DNA of 64,000 nt from an uncultured Prevotellaceae bacterium (GTDB taxonomy: Bacteria > Bacteroidota > Bacteroidia > Bacteroidales > Muribaculaceae): positions 1-64,000 of the forward strand of contig ONKF01000003.1 of assembly GCA_900318335.1 (NCBI GenBank). The letters run 5' to 3'. Position numbers and translations under genes: made by a program. How positions within the stretch are numbered: the stretch's first letter is position 1; each line of letters starts with the position of its first letter. Under the pieces are notes generated by a model. The model saw only the letters and a program-made list of their open reading frames with translations, was not told the DNA's origin and ran no database searches. Positions 35,744 to 44,047 of the stretch are shown here, in pieces.

Positions 35744-36592
35744 TCAGCAAGCCTTGAAACTCATGTCAAGGGACTTGATTGAATGCGTCAATGCACCCAC
35801 CGAGATATAATCCACTCCACACTCGCCATAGGCACGCAACGTGTCGATCGTGATGCCGCCACTGGACTCGGTCTCTACCCTACCATTGATAAGTTCCACA
35901 GCCTTACGGGTGTTCTCGACACTGAAGTTGTCGAGCATCACGCGGTCAACACCGCCGTGGTCGAGCACCTGCTGCAACTCATCGAAGTTGCGTACCTCGA
36001 TCTCGATTTTCAGATCCTTGCCATTGTCCTTGCACCACTGGTGGGCTTTCTCGATGGCAGGCACAATACCGCCGGCAAAGTCAACATGATTGTCCTTGAG
36101 CAGAATCATGTCAAACAGGCCGATGCGGTGGTTGCAGCCACCTCCGATCTTGACAGCTTCCTTCTCGAGAATGCGCATGCCGGGAGTGGTCTTGCGTGTG
36201 TCGAGCACTCTGGTCTTAAGGCCCTCGAGGCACTTGGCATAGCGGGCGGTGGTTGTGGCCACGCCGCTCATGCGCTGCATGATGTTGAGCATCAGGCGCT
36301 CGGTCTGTAACAGCGAGCGCACCTTGCCAGTCACAACAAAGGCGATGTCACCGGGCTTGACATGTGCACCATCCTCGATCATGACGTCCATCTGCAGCTC
36401 GGGGTCAAATTTCTCAAACACGCGGCGGGCGATTTCCACACCAGCCAGGATTCCCTCTTCCTTAACAATCAGTCGCTGGCGGCCCATCTCGTCGGCAGGG
36501 ATGCAGCACAAGGTGGTAGCGTCGCCATCACCGATGTCCTCGGCAAACGACAAGTCGATTAACGCATCAATCAGTTCTTCTCTTGTTTTCAT
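35744..36592 (-). CDS. nadC: Nicotinate-nucleotide pyrophosphorylase (carboxylating)
   Basis: The 282 residues match NadC (QPRTase). AEDIGDGDATTLCCIP at the N-terminus, LMLNIMQRMSGVATTTARY, RVLDTRKTTPGMR and ILLKDNHVDFAGG are the signature segments. It makes nicotinate mononucleotide from quinolinate and PRPP. The product is the substrate of NadD at 10.8 kb. It is first in the minus-strand group, with a -7 box TAATTTTG at 36633-36626. Confidence 0.96.
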   Translation of the reverse strand: MKTREELIDALIDLSFAEDIGDGDATTLCCIPADEMGRQRLIVKEEGILAGVEIARRVFEKFDPELQMDVMIEDGAHVKPGDIAFVVTGKVRSLLQTERLMLNIMQRMSGVATTTARYAKCLEGLKTRVLDTRKTTPGMRILEKEAVKIGGGCNHRIGLFDMILLKDNHVDFAGGIVPAIEKAHQWCKDNGKDLKIEIEVRNFDELQQVLDHGGVDRVMLDNFSVENTRKAVELINGRVETESSGGITIDTLRAYGECGVDYISVGALTHSIKSLDMSFKAC

Positions 36593-36625
36593 ATCATTTA
36601 ATCATTCGGTTTTATTTCTTGAGTA

Positions 36626-36662
36626 CAAAATTACGGATATTTCGGGGGATTTGCTAATTTTG
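36626..36662. promoter_or_regulatory. Divergent -7 boxes for nadC and rlmH
   Basis: TAATTTTG on the minus strand (36633-36626) points to nadC and TAATTTTG on the plus strand (36655-36662) points to rlmH. The -33 elements are not clear in either case. Confidence 0.5.
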
Positions 36663-36691
36663 TGGATAAATTTAATCAATTCGGCTCAATT

Positions 36692-37165
36692 ATGAAGATT
36701 ACACTTGCCGTCGTGGGCAAAACCGAGGTGGGTTTTGTGCGTCAAGGCATCGAGGAATATGTGAAGCGGCTGCAGCACTACGTGCAGTTCAACATCCAGT
36801 ACATCGGCGACGTGAAGGGCACGCGCAACATGAGCGAAGCCCAGCAGAAGGCTGCCGAGGGCAAACAGTTGCTCGCCGCCATCGAGACCAGCGACTATGT
36901 GGTTCTGCTCGATGAACATGGTACAGAACGCACCTCGATGGACTACAGCCAGTGGCTGCAGCGGCGCATGGCAAGCGGCAGCAAGCGGCTGGTGTTTGTT
37001 GTGGGCGGCCCATACGGATTCTCCCCCGAGGTGTATGACCGTGCCAACGAGAAGATCTCGTTAAGCAAGATGACGTTTCCCCACGAGTTGGTGAGACTCA
37101 TCTTTGTCGAGCAGCTCTACCGCGCATTCACTATCTTGAGACATGAGCCCTATCATCATGAATAA
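36692..37165 (+). CDS. rlmH: 23S rRNA (pseudouridine-1915-N3)-methyltransferase
   Basis: The start MKITLAVVGKTE gives 157 residues, the usual RlmH length (about 155); the upstream frame begins inside the promoter. It shows the SPOUT knot FVVGGPYGFSPEV and ISLSKMTFPHELVRL, and ends YRAFTILRHEPYHHE, the highly conserved RlmH C-terminus. It methylates a pseudouridine in helix 69 of 23S rRNA. Confidence 0.97.
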   Translation: MKITLAVVGKTEVGFVRQGIEEYVKRLQHYVQFNIQYIGDVKGTRNMSEAQQKAAEGKQLLAAIETSDYVVLLDEHGTERTSMDYSQWLQRRMASGSKRLVFVVGGPYGFSPEVYDRANEKISLSKMTFPHELVRLIFVEQLYRAFTILRHEPYHHE

Positions 37166-37188
37166 TCAATAGATAATCGAGATTGAAA

Positions 37189-38322
37189 ATGAGGAAGTCA
37201 AAGTTATACTTAATGCTGGTTTTGCTGCTGGGTATAGTGGTGGACGCCCATGGCAAGTCATACTATAACTCCATCAGCAACGAGTTTGGAGGCCTTTACC
37301 CCCATCCAGGCATGAGGATGCAGGGACGTTACAAGGCCATTGAGGGTGACCGCCTGGTTGACGAGAACGCGACCATGGCAACGGCCATGGGACTCGACAC
37401 TATCCATGTCACCAGTACGGCCTATCGCTACCAGTTGCGCCTTGCCAACACCAACAACAAGCAGGGTAAAACGCGTTCCATCAAGAATCCCATGACCGGC
37501 GAGAAGACCACCCTCACGAGCACCGAGTGGGGACTGGTTTTTAACCGCGATGACGACGGCAACTATTGCGCTGTGGTCCTCAGTTGCGACAACAGCGCCC
37601 CATTTGACGATATCACCGACAAGCGGTCGATGCACGTGAGCCTCGTTCAACACGCCAACAACGTGACGAAAACACTGGCTACTGCAGAGGTCACCCGCGG
37701 AGTATCACTCGAGGATGACCTGAACACCATCTGCGTTGATGTGGATGGGCGCAGCGTGAGTGTCTCGATAGGCAAGAAAGAACTTGAGAAAGTGATAGAG
37801 GCTGAGGTCATGCGCCCCGCTGGTGCTGTAAGAGTCGGTTATCTCGTGGGACCGGGCGCCAGTGTATCGATTGAACGTGCCGTGCTGACGATTGATAACG
37901 AAAAACAAGTTGCCGCAACCACGACATCCTGGACCACCGAAGCGCTGGATGAGCATTTCGCCCAAAGCGCTGATCCCGTAGAGGGCTACTGGAAATACCT
38001 TGACCGCGACATGCAGGACGACTGGCTCAGGCTAGGTGGACGTTACACCCTGGCCGTGGTGCAAGCAGATGAAGGTTATGACATTATCTACATCGATGGC
38101 GCCCAAGTCATGAAGTCACAATGGCAACCCGGCATGTTAAAGGGCCACTTCAGCAAGACCATCTTCAGCGGCAACTACGACCTCAAGTGGATTGATGCCA
38201 CAATGGAGCCCATCGACAAGGACGCTTACGCCACCATCGAGAACGGAGTTATCCTCACGTTGAATTTCCCAGTATACAAGAGCCAGGTGCGTTTTGCCAA
38301 GGTTATTGATAAAAAGCCCTAA
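37189..38322 (+). CDS. Exported protein of unknown function
   Basis: The ATG at 37189 gives 377 residues, starting with a signal peptide (MRKSKLYLMLVLLLGIVVDAHG). A TTG two codons earlier is also possible. I do not recognise the family. The N-terminal half (about 70-220) is beta-rich with WGLVFNRDDDGNYCAVVLS and TICVDVDGRSVSVSIGKKEL, which reads like a jelly-roll, concanavalin-like fold. The C-terminal half (about 240-377) has WKYLDRDMQDDWLRLGGRY and ends in beta strands. It is likely periplasmic or surface-located. It is 23 bp after rlmH, so it may share that promoter. Confidence 0.6.
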   Translation: MRKSKLYLMLVLLLGIVVDAHGKSYYNSISNEFGGLYPHPGMRMQGRYKAIEGDRLVDENATMATAMGLDTIHVTSTAYRYQLRLANTNNKQGKTRSIKNPMTGEKTTLTSTEWGLVFNRDDDGNYCAVVLSCDNSAPFDDITDKRSMHVSLVQHANNVTKTLATAEVTRGVSLEDDLNTICVDVDGRSVSVSIGKKELEKVIEAEVMRPAGAVRVGYLVGPGASVSIERAVLTIDNEKQVAATTTSWTTEALDEHFAQSADPVEGYWKYLDRDMQDDWLRLGGRYTLAVVQADEGYDIIYIDGAQVMKSQWQPGMLKGHFSKTIFSGNYDLKWIDATMEPIDKDAYATIENGVILTLNFPVYKSQVRFAKVIDKKP

Positions 38323-38335
38323 AATTTAACAATTA

Positions 38336-38367
38336 TTTGCAGGATTAGATTATTGTTACTACTTTTG
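38336..38367 (+). promoter_or_regulatory. Promoter of the first beta-barrel gene
   Basis: TTTG (38336-38339), 20 bp, then TACTTTTG (38360-38367), 41 bp before the start. Confidence 0.75.
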
Positions 38368-38408
38368 CGCCCGAATTTCAAGAAAATCAACATTTATTCT
38401 AATAGTAT

Positions 38409-39182
38409 ATGAAAAGGATTACTCTGATTATTGCTGCCATGTTTGCTATGGCACAGATTAATGCGGCTACCACCGATGCCGCTGTTAATAATGAATCTGC
38501 CACCGCTACCCAAGTAGCCGATGTAGTAGATCAAAACGAGGAAAGCATTGTCCGCCTCCCCTTTGCAAAAAAGGATGAAGACCAAAAACACTGGTCGATA
38601 ACCCCCAGTGGTTTCTATATGGGTCTGGGCGTTAAAAACGGCTTGGATATCATCAATAACACTTTTGAAGTTGGTCTGCTCAATGTCATTGCAGTCAACT
38701 ACAATAGCCTCCATGGTCAGAATGTGTCGTTAGGTGTTGGTATTCACCACCGCTCCTATAGCTTCAAGCGCCCCAACATGCTTGCAAGAGGCGAGAATAG
38801 CCAGATTGTCTTTGTTGACACTTATCCCACCGAGGCTGGTGACGCCATTAAGAAACGCTCGTCTAACCTGAACCTGTGGGCCGTGGAGTTCCCGCTCATG
38901 TTCAAACAGCGAATCGTCAAGAAACTCGACATTACCGTTGCCGGTATCCTGAACTGGAATGTGTTTGCCCGCGTGGATAACCACTATGAGATGAACAAGA
39001 TAGAATCCGAAACCCGCTTCAAGAATCTCAAGCAGAATAAGGTGAACTTTGACGTTATGGGTGCTCTCACATGGGATGACCTGGGTATCTATTGCCGCTA
39101 CACCCCCGGCAAGTTCTTCAAGGACGGCTTTGGTCCCAAAATCAATAACACTTGGACCCTGGGTCTTTTCCTTGCTTTGTAA
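38409..39182 (+). CDS. Outer membrane beta-barrel protein, paralog 1
   Basis: The 257-residue protein has a signal peptide (MKRITLIIAAMFAMAQINA), a short Ala/Thr linker, and a barrel-like mature domain from HWSITPSGFYMGLG onward with alternating strands and C-terminal LGLFLAL. It is clearly homologous to the protein at 40757-41614: both share NYNxLHGQ, FKRPN/LKRPN, LNWNVxA/MNWNVYA and IYCRYxP then GFGP. The pair flanks an ECF sigma/anti-sigma operon. The family is not identified beyond a general barrel (PorT-like) appearance. Confidence 0.72.
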   Translation: MKRITLIIAAMFAMAQINAATTDAAVNNESATATQVADVVDQNEESIVRLPFAKKDEDQKHWSITPSGFYMGLGVKNGLDIINNTFEVGLLNVIAVNYNSLHGQNVSLGVGIHHRSYSFKRPNMLARGENSQIVFVDTYPTEAGDAIKKRSSNLNLWAVEFPLMFKQRIVKKLDITVAGILNWNVFARVDNHYEMNKIESETRFKNLKQNKVNFDVMGALTWDDLGIYCRYTPGKFFKDGFGPKINNTWTLGLFLAL

Positions 39183-39205
39183 TTAACGAGACAAACGATT
39201 AATAG

Positions 39206-39245
39206 TCGGAGAATCCTGAAAAACATGGATTCTCCGATTTTTTTT
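39206..39245 (+). terminator. Terminator between barrel paralog 1 and the sigma factor gene
   Basis: TCGGAGAATCC (39206-39216) and GGATTCTCCGA (39227-39237) form a perfect 11-bp stem followed by eight T. Confidence 0.93.
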
Positions 39246-39248
39246 AGC

Positions 39249-39256
39249 TATTTTTG
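39249..39256 (+). promoter_or_regulatory. -7 element of the ECF sigma operon
   Basis: TATTTTTG lies directly after the T-run of the upstream terminator, 47 bp before the sigma gene. The -33 region falls inside the terminator hairpin and has no TTTG, so this promoter may be weak or need an activator or its own sigma factor. Confidence 0.5.
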
Positions 39257-39302
39257 TTACAAAAAGCCAAGGTTCACGTTTATTGAATAGAAACAAGTAA
39301 AG

Positions 39303-39815
39303 ATGAAGCAGACCGACCGCATAACCAGCGCTTTTACTACCCTACGGGAGCAGATGCTCTCGCTGGCCGAGCGCATCACGGGCAACCGTGACGATGCCGC
39401 CGATGCGGTCCAGGACGCCTTTGTCAAGCTGTGGCAGCAGCGGGACCGCTACAAGAATGCAAGCCATGCCAGCGGAGCCGGTATCGTAGCAGTAAAGACC
39501 GTGAGCATCGACCTTGCCCGACGCAACAGCCGCCATGTTGATGTTCCCGTTGAGCAAGCCTCCTGCGCTGCCACCGAGGATGTGAACGACGATGAACGAA
39601 GTCTTGCCTATCAGCAAGTGCGCAGCATCATCGATAATGACCTGTCCAGCAACCAGCGCTTGATTATCGACCTGAGGGAAGTGGAAGGGCTGGAGTTTGA
39701 CGACATCGCCCAGCGATTAGGGATGCAACCCGTCACCGTCAGGGTGGAACTGAGCCGTGCCCGCAAACGCGTGCGGGAAATTTACCAATCAAGACTAAAG
39801 GAGAAGAACTCATGA
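39303..39815 (+). CDS. ECF sigma factor
   Basis: The 170-residue protein has region 2 (LSLAERITGNRDDAADAVQD and AFVKLWQQRDRY, residues about 20-52) and region 4 (LREVEGLEFDDIAQRLGMQP and VTVRVELSRARKRV, about 122-160), with no region 1 or 3, as in extracytoplasmic-function sigma factors. It lacks a SusC/TonB-linked FecI context. The next gene overlaps by 4 bp and encodes a single-span protein, the usual anti-sigma arrangement. Confidence 0.92.
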   Translation: MKQTDRITSAFTTLREQMLSLAERITGNRDDAADAVQDAFVKLWQQRDRYKNASHASGAGIVAVKTVSIDLARRNSRHVDVPVEQASCAATEDVNDDERSLAYQQVRSIIDNDLSSNQRLIIDLREVEGLEFDDIAQRLGMQPVTVRVELSRARKRVREIYQSRLKEKNS

Positions 39816-40273
39816 ACAATTATCATCACATAAACACCCAAACTGAACTCGAACAGCTCATCGACCGCTACTATGATGGCGAGACCAGTGTTCAAGAGGA
39901 GCAGGAACTGAGGCAATGCCTTGCCGATTGCCCCTGGAGCAGTGAAGTGATCGATGGAGCCAGGTTCACGATGGGCTACTACGCCGCCCACACCAGCCAG
40001 CAACAGCGTGCCAAGCGCCGCAGCAACCGATTGCGCATGACGGGCATCGCAGCCACAATAGCCATCATCTTGGGCATCGGAGCATTCACCCTATGGCACC
40101 AGCAACAACCCGGTGACGTGTGTATCGCCTATGTTAACGGTCAAGTCGTCCAGGAAAATGAGCAGGTCATGGCCATGATAGCCGACGACCTGGAGAAGAT
40201 GGACAATGCGGCCGATGCCATGACCAATCAACTCTCCAGCTTGGGCGAAGCTATTGAACTTGACAATCAATAA
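39812..40273 (+). CDS. Probable anti-sigma factor, single-pass membrane protein
   Basis: The 153-residue protein has a cytoplasmic N-terminal part (about 1-72, DRYYDGETSVQEEQELRQCL, anti-sigma-like helices), one membrane span (about 77-95, GIAATIAIILGIGAFTLW), then a short periplasmic tail with VCIAYVNGQVVQE. No zinc HxxxCxxC motif is visible. The ATGA overlap with the sigma gene and the topology support the role. The signal sensed outside is unknown. Confidence 0.75.
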   Translation: MNNYHHINTQTELEQLIDRYYDGETSVQEEQELRQCLADCPWSSEVIDGARFTMGYYAAHTSQQQRAKRRSNRLRMTGIAATIAIILGIGAFTLWHQQQPGDVCIAYVNGQVVQENEQVMAMIADDLEKMDNAADAMTNQLSSLGEAIELDNQ

Positions 40274-40286
40274 AAAGACAACCGAT

Positions 40287-40733
40287 ATGAAACGAATCAC
40301 CATCATCATCCTGACGTGCCTGTTGACCACCATGGCAACCATGGCACAGACTGGCCTGAACATCAACCGCTTGTTTGACGGACGATACAAGAAAGCCGCC
40401 GGAGCCACCGAGATCATCGTCACCGGAGTTCAGGCCCGCGAAATCGGATTGACTGTCTATCACAGCCTGAGCGTGACAGACAAGAACCAAGCCGAACTTG
40501 TCGAGGGACTGGTTGTAAAAGACGGTGCGCATGCTGTCGACAAAGAAGTGGAATACCGCAACGGGCAACTCTATTACGGCTTCTACACGATGAAAAAGAG
40601 CAAACGCGACAACCGTTACATCTTCTACTTGAACCAGAACCTGGCTCGCAAATCTCCCAAAAACATCGTCACGCTCATCTATATGGAAGGGCTTGCCACC
40701 CAAGACGAAATCAAGAAACTCATTCGTAAATAA
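40287..40733 (+). CDS. Small exported protein in the sigma operon (possibly DUF6108-like)
   Basis: The ATG at 40287 gives 148 residues starting with a signal peptide (MKRITIIILTCLLTTMATMA, then QTGLN). The mature protein is about 128 residues, basic, with TEIIVTGVQAREIGLTVYHS and YYGFYTMKKSKRDNRYIFYL. It may belong to DUF6108, but I am not certain. It is 13 bp after the anti-sigma gene and 23 bp before the second barrel gene, so all four appear to form one transcript. Confidence 0.65.
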   Translation: MKRITIIILTCLLTTMATMAQTGLNINRLFDGRYKKAAGATEIIVTGVQAREIGLTVYHSLSVTDKNQAELVEGLVVKDGAHAVDKEVEYRNGQLYYGFYTMKKSKRDNRYIFYLNQNLARKSPKNIVTLIYMEGLATQDEIKKLIRK

Positions 40734-40756
40734 TCACTAAACTAAAACATAAGGAA

Positions 40757-41614
40757 ATGAAAAAGATTGTACTTTTATTCGCTACAATGCTTGCCATAGC
40801 TCAAGCACAGGCCGCTGCCCCCGATACAGTGACCGTCATCGAACAGCCCAAACAGGTCATCATCACCGAGACACCTACAGGTTCACTGATAAAGGTGATT
40901 GGATCAAAGGAAAAAGATGATTACAGTTTCACCTACACGATGCAACACTCGGGAAACGACACAGTACATACTTCGCAGTCCACCGACTGGGAGCTGAATC
41001 TGCCGTTCAAGAAGAGCAGCAACAAGGAGTACCACTGGAGCGTCGTTTGTTCGGGATTATATATCGGCGCAGGACTCGGCACATCCTTTAATCTGGTCAA
41101 CAACAGCTTCAACTGGGGTATCCTTAACATTGCCAGCCTCAATTATAACACCCTGCATGGGCAGCAATTCTCGATTGGAGTGGGCTATGACAACAAGCGC
41201 TTCTCGCTCAAGCGCCCCAATTGTTTTGTCATGGACGAGGAAACCGAAATCGTGGACACAGACTCTTATCCAGAAGGCACCATTGACAATTCATCGGTCC
41301 TCTCGGTCAGGACCATCCAATTTCCGCTCCAATTCCAGCAGTTCTTCGGGAAAAAATTCCACATCACACTGGCTGGGACCATGAACTGGAACGTTTATGC
41401 CAAGTGCAACACCCATTATAAGGTCAACAAGACCCACCACGACGTGTCTTATCGCGGAATCAAGCAGAACAAGTTGACCTTTGATGTCTTTGGCGCTTTG
41501 TCCTATAATCGCATTGGCATTTACTGCCGCTATAGCCCCTGCAGCGTGTTCAAGAAGGGATTCGGTCCCGAAATCAAGAACACATGGATGATGGGTGTTG
41601 CCATAGCCTTATAA
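40757..41614 (+). CDS. Outer membrane beta-barrel protein, paralog 2
   Basis: The 285-residue protein has a signal peptide (MKKIVLLFATMLAIAQAQA) and a longer linker than paralog 1 (about residues 20-85). The barrel domain from YHWSVVCSGLYIGAG to GVAIAL aligns along its length with the protein at 38409-39182. It ends the sigma operon and is a good candidate for the regulated or sensed envelope protein. A terminator follows. Confidence 0.72.
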   Translation: MKKIVLLFATMLAIAQAQAAAPDTVTVIEQPKQVIITETPTGSLIKVIGSKEKDDYSFTYTMQHSGNDTVHTSQSTDWELNLPFKKSSNKEYHWSVVCSGLYIGAGLGTSFNLVNNSFNWGILNIASLNYNTLHGQQFSIGVGYDNKRFSLKRPNCFVMDEETEIVDTDSYPEGTIDNSSVLSVRTIQFPLQFQQFFGKKFHITLAGTMNWNVYAKCNTHYKVNKTHHDVSYRGIKQNKLTFDVFGALSYNRIGIYCRYSPCSVFKKGFGPEIKNTWMMGVAIAL

Positions 41615-41631
41615 TTGACGGAGCTAACGGA

Positions 41632-41684
41632 AAAAACGAGGGTATTTCATAACACTTTTCTGTAATTATGGAATATCCCCGTTT
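41632..41684 (+). terminator. Bidirectional terminator after barrel paralog 2
   Basis: AAAAACGAGGGTATTTCATAA (first 20 bases at 41632-41651) pairs with TTATGGAATATCCCCGTTTT (41665-41684) with few mismatches. It stands between convergent genes. Confidence 0.82.
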
Positions 41685-41707
41685 TCCTGTTATTTATGTT
41701 CCTTCGG

Positions 41708-42346
41708 TTAGATGAAGGGGTTGAAGCGTTTTTCGTCGGCGACGGTGGTGGTGGGGCCGTGGCCAGAGGCTATGACGGTATCTTCGGGGAGCGTGTAGAT
41801 TTTCTCACGGATGCTGCTGAGCAGTTGTGCCATGTCTCCGCCCCACAGGTCGGTGCGTCCCACACTGCCATTGAAGATGGTGTCGCCACTGATGAGCAGC
41901 GCGCTCTGCGGCAGATAGAAGGCCAGACCGCCAGGGCTGTGGCCCGGGACGTGCAGCACTTGGATGGTCTCGTCGCCCAGCGGTATGGTGTCGCCATCGA
42001 CCAAGTCCCGATCAACGGTCAAGGGCTCAACCTCGATATTGATGCGGAAATGAGCCACTTGGTCGGGCAGTTCCTGCCCCAACTGGGCATCCAATACACT
42101 GCCGCACACGTCGGCGCCCGTCTTGTCGGCGAGCCAGCGGGCACTGGTGATGTGGTCGACATGCAGATGGGTCAACAGGATGTGTTTCACACTCAAGTTG
42201 TGCTCATCAATGAATTTGGTCACCATCTCGCGCTCACCGTCGCGCATCATGCCCGGATCAACAACCACGGCTTCGTGTGAAGCCTCGTCCCACAGGATGT
42301 ACATATTTTCGCCAAACGGGTTGACGGTCATCATTGTCGCATTCAT
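41708..42346 (-). CDS. MBL-fold metallo-hydrolase (glyoxalase II-like)
   Basis: The 212-residue protein has the metal motif LLTHLHVDHITS (THxHxDH), then HVPGHSPGGLAFYL and ISGDTIFNGSVGRTDL, and SGHGPTTTV. The size and order match YcbL-type hydroxyacylglutathione hydrolase-like proteins; the physiological thiol ester is not known. Its start shares one base with the rsmG stop (TAATG), so translation is probably coupled. Confidence 0.92.
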   Translation of the reverse strand: MNATMMTVNPFGENMYILWDEASHEAVVVDPGMMRDGEREMVTKFIDEHNLSVKHILLTHLHVDHITSARWLADKTGADVCGSVLDAQLGQELPDQVAHFRINIEVEPLTVDRDLVDGDTIPLGDETIQVLHVPGHSPGGLAFYLPQSALLISGDTIFNGSVGRTDLWGGDMAQLLSSIREKIYTLPEDTVIASGHGPTTTVADEKRFNPFI

Positions 42347-42966
42347 TATAACGGCAGATAAATCACTTTTTTGGTTTTGAAAAATTCTTCTTTGAAATAA
42401 TTCGAGAGTTCGTCAATGAGGACTTGATTCTTGAACTTGGCAATTTCAGCGTTCAGGTCACCACCCTTGAGGCAGAGCAGGCCATTAGGCACCGCATTAC
42501 GGTCCTCGCTGTCGATAAACCGCTTGACCAACGGCACCATGTCACCCAGGTCCATCACGGCACGGCTCACCACAAAGTCAAACTTCCCCTTTACCTCCTT
42601 GACATCGCCATGCTGGATGGTAACGTTCTTCAAGCCTATGCGTTCAGCAATATCCTGCGCCACACGCAGCTTCTTGCCGATGCGGTCTACCAGATGGAAG
42701 GTCACCTCGGGATAGTAGATGGCCAACGGGATGCCGGGGAATCCCCCACCCGTTCCCAAGTCCATTACCCGTGTGCCAGGCGTGAACTTGACAAATTTGA
42801 CCAGCCCCAGAGAGTGCAGGATGTGGTTCACCTCCAGATTGTCGATGTCCTTGCGGGAGATGACGTTGATCTTGGCGTTCCACTCGGGATAGAGGAGTTC
42901 GAGCTGCGCCATCTGCTGGCGTTGCTCCTCGGTCAGTTCAGGGAAATACTTCAGAATATGTTCCAT
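42346..42966 (-). CDS. rsmG: 16S rRNA (guanine-527-N7)-methyltransferase
   Basis: In this 206-residue protein the SAM-binding segment VMDLGTGGGFPGIPLAI and the downstream VDRIGKKLRVAQDIAERIGL and VVSRAVMDL are RsmG motifs. Loss of RsmG gives low-level streptomycin resistance in other bacteria. The likely promoter has a variant -7 (TACCTTAG) on the minus strand near 42994, the same 11-bp string that precedes the DUF3298 gene. Confidence 0.95.
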   Translation of the reverse strand: MEHILKYFPELTEEQRQQMAQLELLYPEWNAKINVISRKDIDNLEVNHILHSLGLVKFVKFTPGTRVMDLGTGGGFPGIPLAIYYPEVTFHLVDRIGKKLRVAQDIAERIGLKNVTIQHGDVKEVKGKFDFVVSRAVMDLGDMVPLVKRFIDSEDRNAVPNGLLCLKGGDLNAEIAKFKNQVLIDELSNYFKEEFFKTKKVIYLPL

Positions 42967-43008
42967 TGTTGCCTCACGCTAACTCGCTAAGGTAATAACA
43001 AGCGAATG

Positions 43009-43040
43009 CTAACTATTAACTATTCTCTATTAACTATTAA
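43009..43040 (-). repeat. Heptanucleotide tandem repeat downstream of the DUF3298 gene
   Basis: Read on the minus strand the run is TTAATAG-TTAATAG-AGAATAG-TTAATAG plus TTAG, starting 5 nt after the DUF3298 stop codon. A 30-nt block (43013-43042) is identical, in opposite orientation, to 46955-46984 after the fucosidase gene. Confidence 0.88.
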
Positions 43041-43045
43041 CTCAC

Positions 43046-43897
43046 TTAAAGTCTGTCGATAATGCTGTTGTCACACAGGTAATCCTTCAAGTCACTATAA
43101 GGGATCGTGATTTTGGGTTCCCCAATGGCCTCAACAGCCAGCTCATTGGGCAGATAGCTCCAGGTCACACCCTTGTCGTCAAAATAGAAGTTGCGGGTTA
43201 CAGTGATGTTCTCGACGTTGAAGTAGCCCATGTCGTTAAGCTGTTCGTTACCGGTGGCATTGTTCTGGGCAAGCAGCTGCGCCCTGAGCAACTGGCATAC
43301 GTCGGCCACGGCATCGTCGCGGAAGAGGCGGTTGACATCGATAAACGTCTGGCTCTCCACATCGAAGTTGTAGTAATGGTGGGTCACCGAAGTCACCTTG
43401 TCGTTCTTCTTCACCACATCGACGCGCTCAAATGTCACCACCCCGTTCTTGTTGTAGATGGGTGTAACGCGTGTGCTTGTAGCATACTTGAGTGTGTTGA
43501 GGTCATCACCCTCGGAAGCCTCGGCGGCCTCATCCACGCTGATGGGCTCGGCCATGAAGTCATACTGGTGCATGCTGTTGGCGACCACCTGGCGCATCGC
43601 ATCCTGCAGTGAGAGCGTGTCGCCCGATTCAAGCACATAGGCAGCAAACAGGCGTTGCAGGCTGTCGATAGCAGCTCCATCGACAGCAGTGACAGGATAA
43701 TCGATGGTGGCCTCGGCGATGATTGAGCAGCGCTCGCCATTGCTCATAGTGAAGCCCGACGTGTCGCTCATGTGCTGCGTCTTGACGGTAACTGCCGGTT
43801 TGCCGTTATCAGCATCACCCTGGGCCGACTTGCCACAAGAGAAGAGTAATGCGGTGACTGACAGCGCTATAAATAGAGAAAAAACCTTCGTTTTCAT
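43046..43897 (-). CDS. DUF3298 (RsiV-like) lipoprotein
   Basis: The start MKTKVFSLFIALSVTALLFS gives 283 residues with a lipobox ending at C21 (LLFSC). The longer frame upstream lacks this placement. The mature protein has a DUF4163-like N-terminal part (SIIAEATIDYPV) and a C-terminal DUF3298 domain (TRNFYFDDKGVTWSYLPNEL and ITIPYSDLKDYL). In RsiV this fold binds lysozyme; here it may bind an envelope ligand, but no sigma factor is adjacent. Confidence 0.83.
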   Translation of the reverse strand: MKTKVFSLFIALSVTALLFSCGKSAQGDADNGKPAVTVKTQHMSDTSGFTMSNGERCSIIAEATIDYPVTAVDGAAIDSLQRLFAAYVLESGDTLSLQDAMRQVVANSMHQYDFMAEPISVDEAAEASEGDDLNTLKYATSTRVTPIYNKNGVVTFERVDVVKKNDKVTSVTHHYYNFDVESQTFIDVNRLFRDDAVADVCQLLRAQLLAQNNATGNEQLNDMGYFNVENITVTRNFYFDDKGVTWSYLPNELAVEAIGEPKITIPYSDLKDYLCDNSIIDRL

Positions 43898-44047
43898 AGT
43901 TTCTTGGCTTAGTATGATGAGATTAATTTCGCTAAGGTACGATAAAATTGCCATAAATCAAGATGTGAAATGGATTTTTTTGCCGAACTTTGCAAAAAAC
44001 TGTTCGGTCACGCCAAGGCGAGGCCCCCTCTTATAACACTTTGAGAT

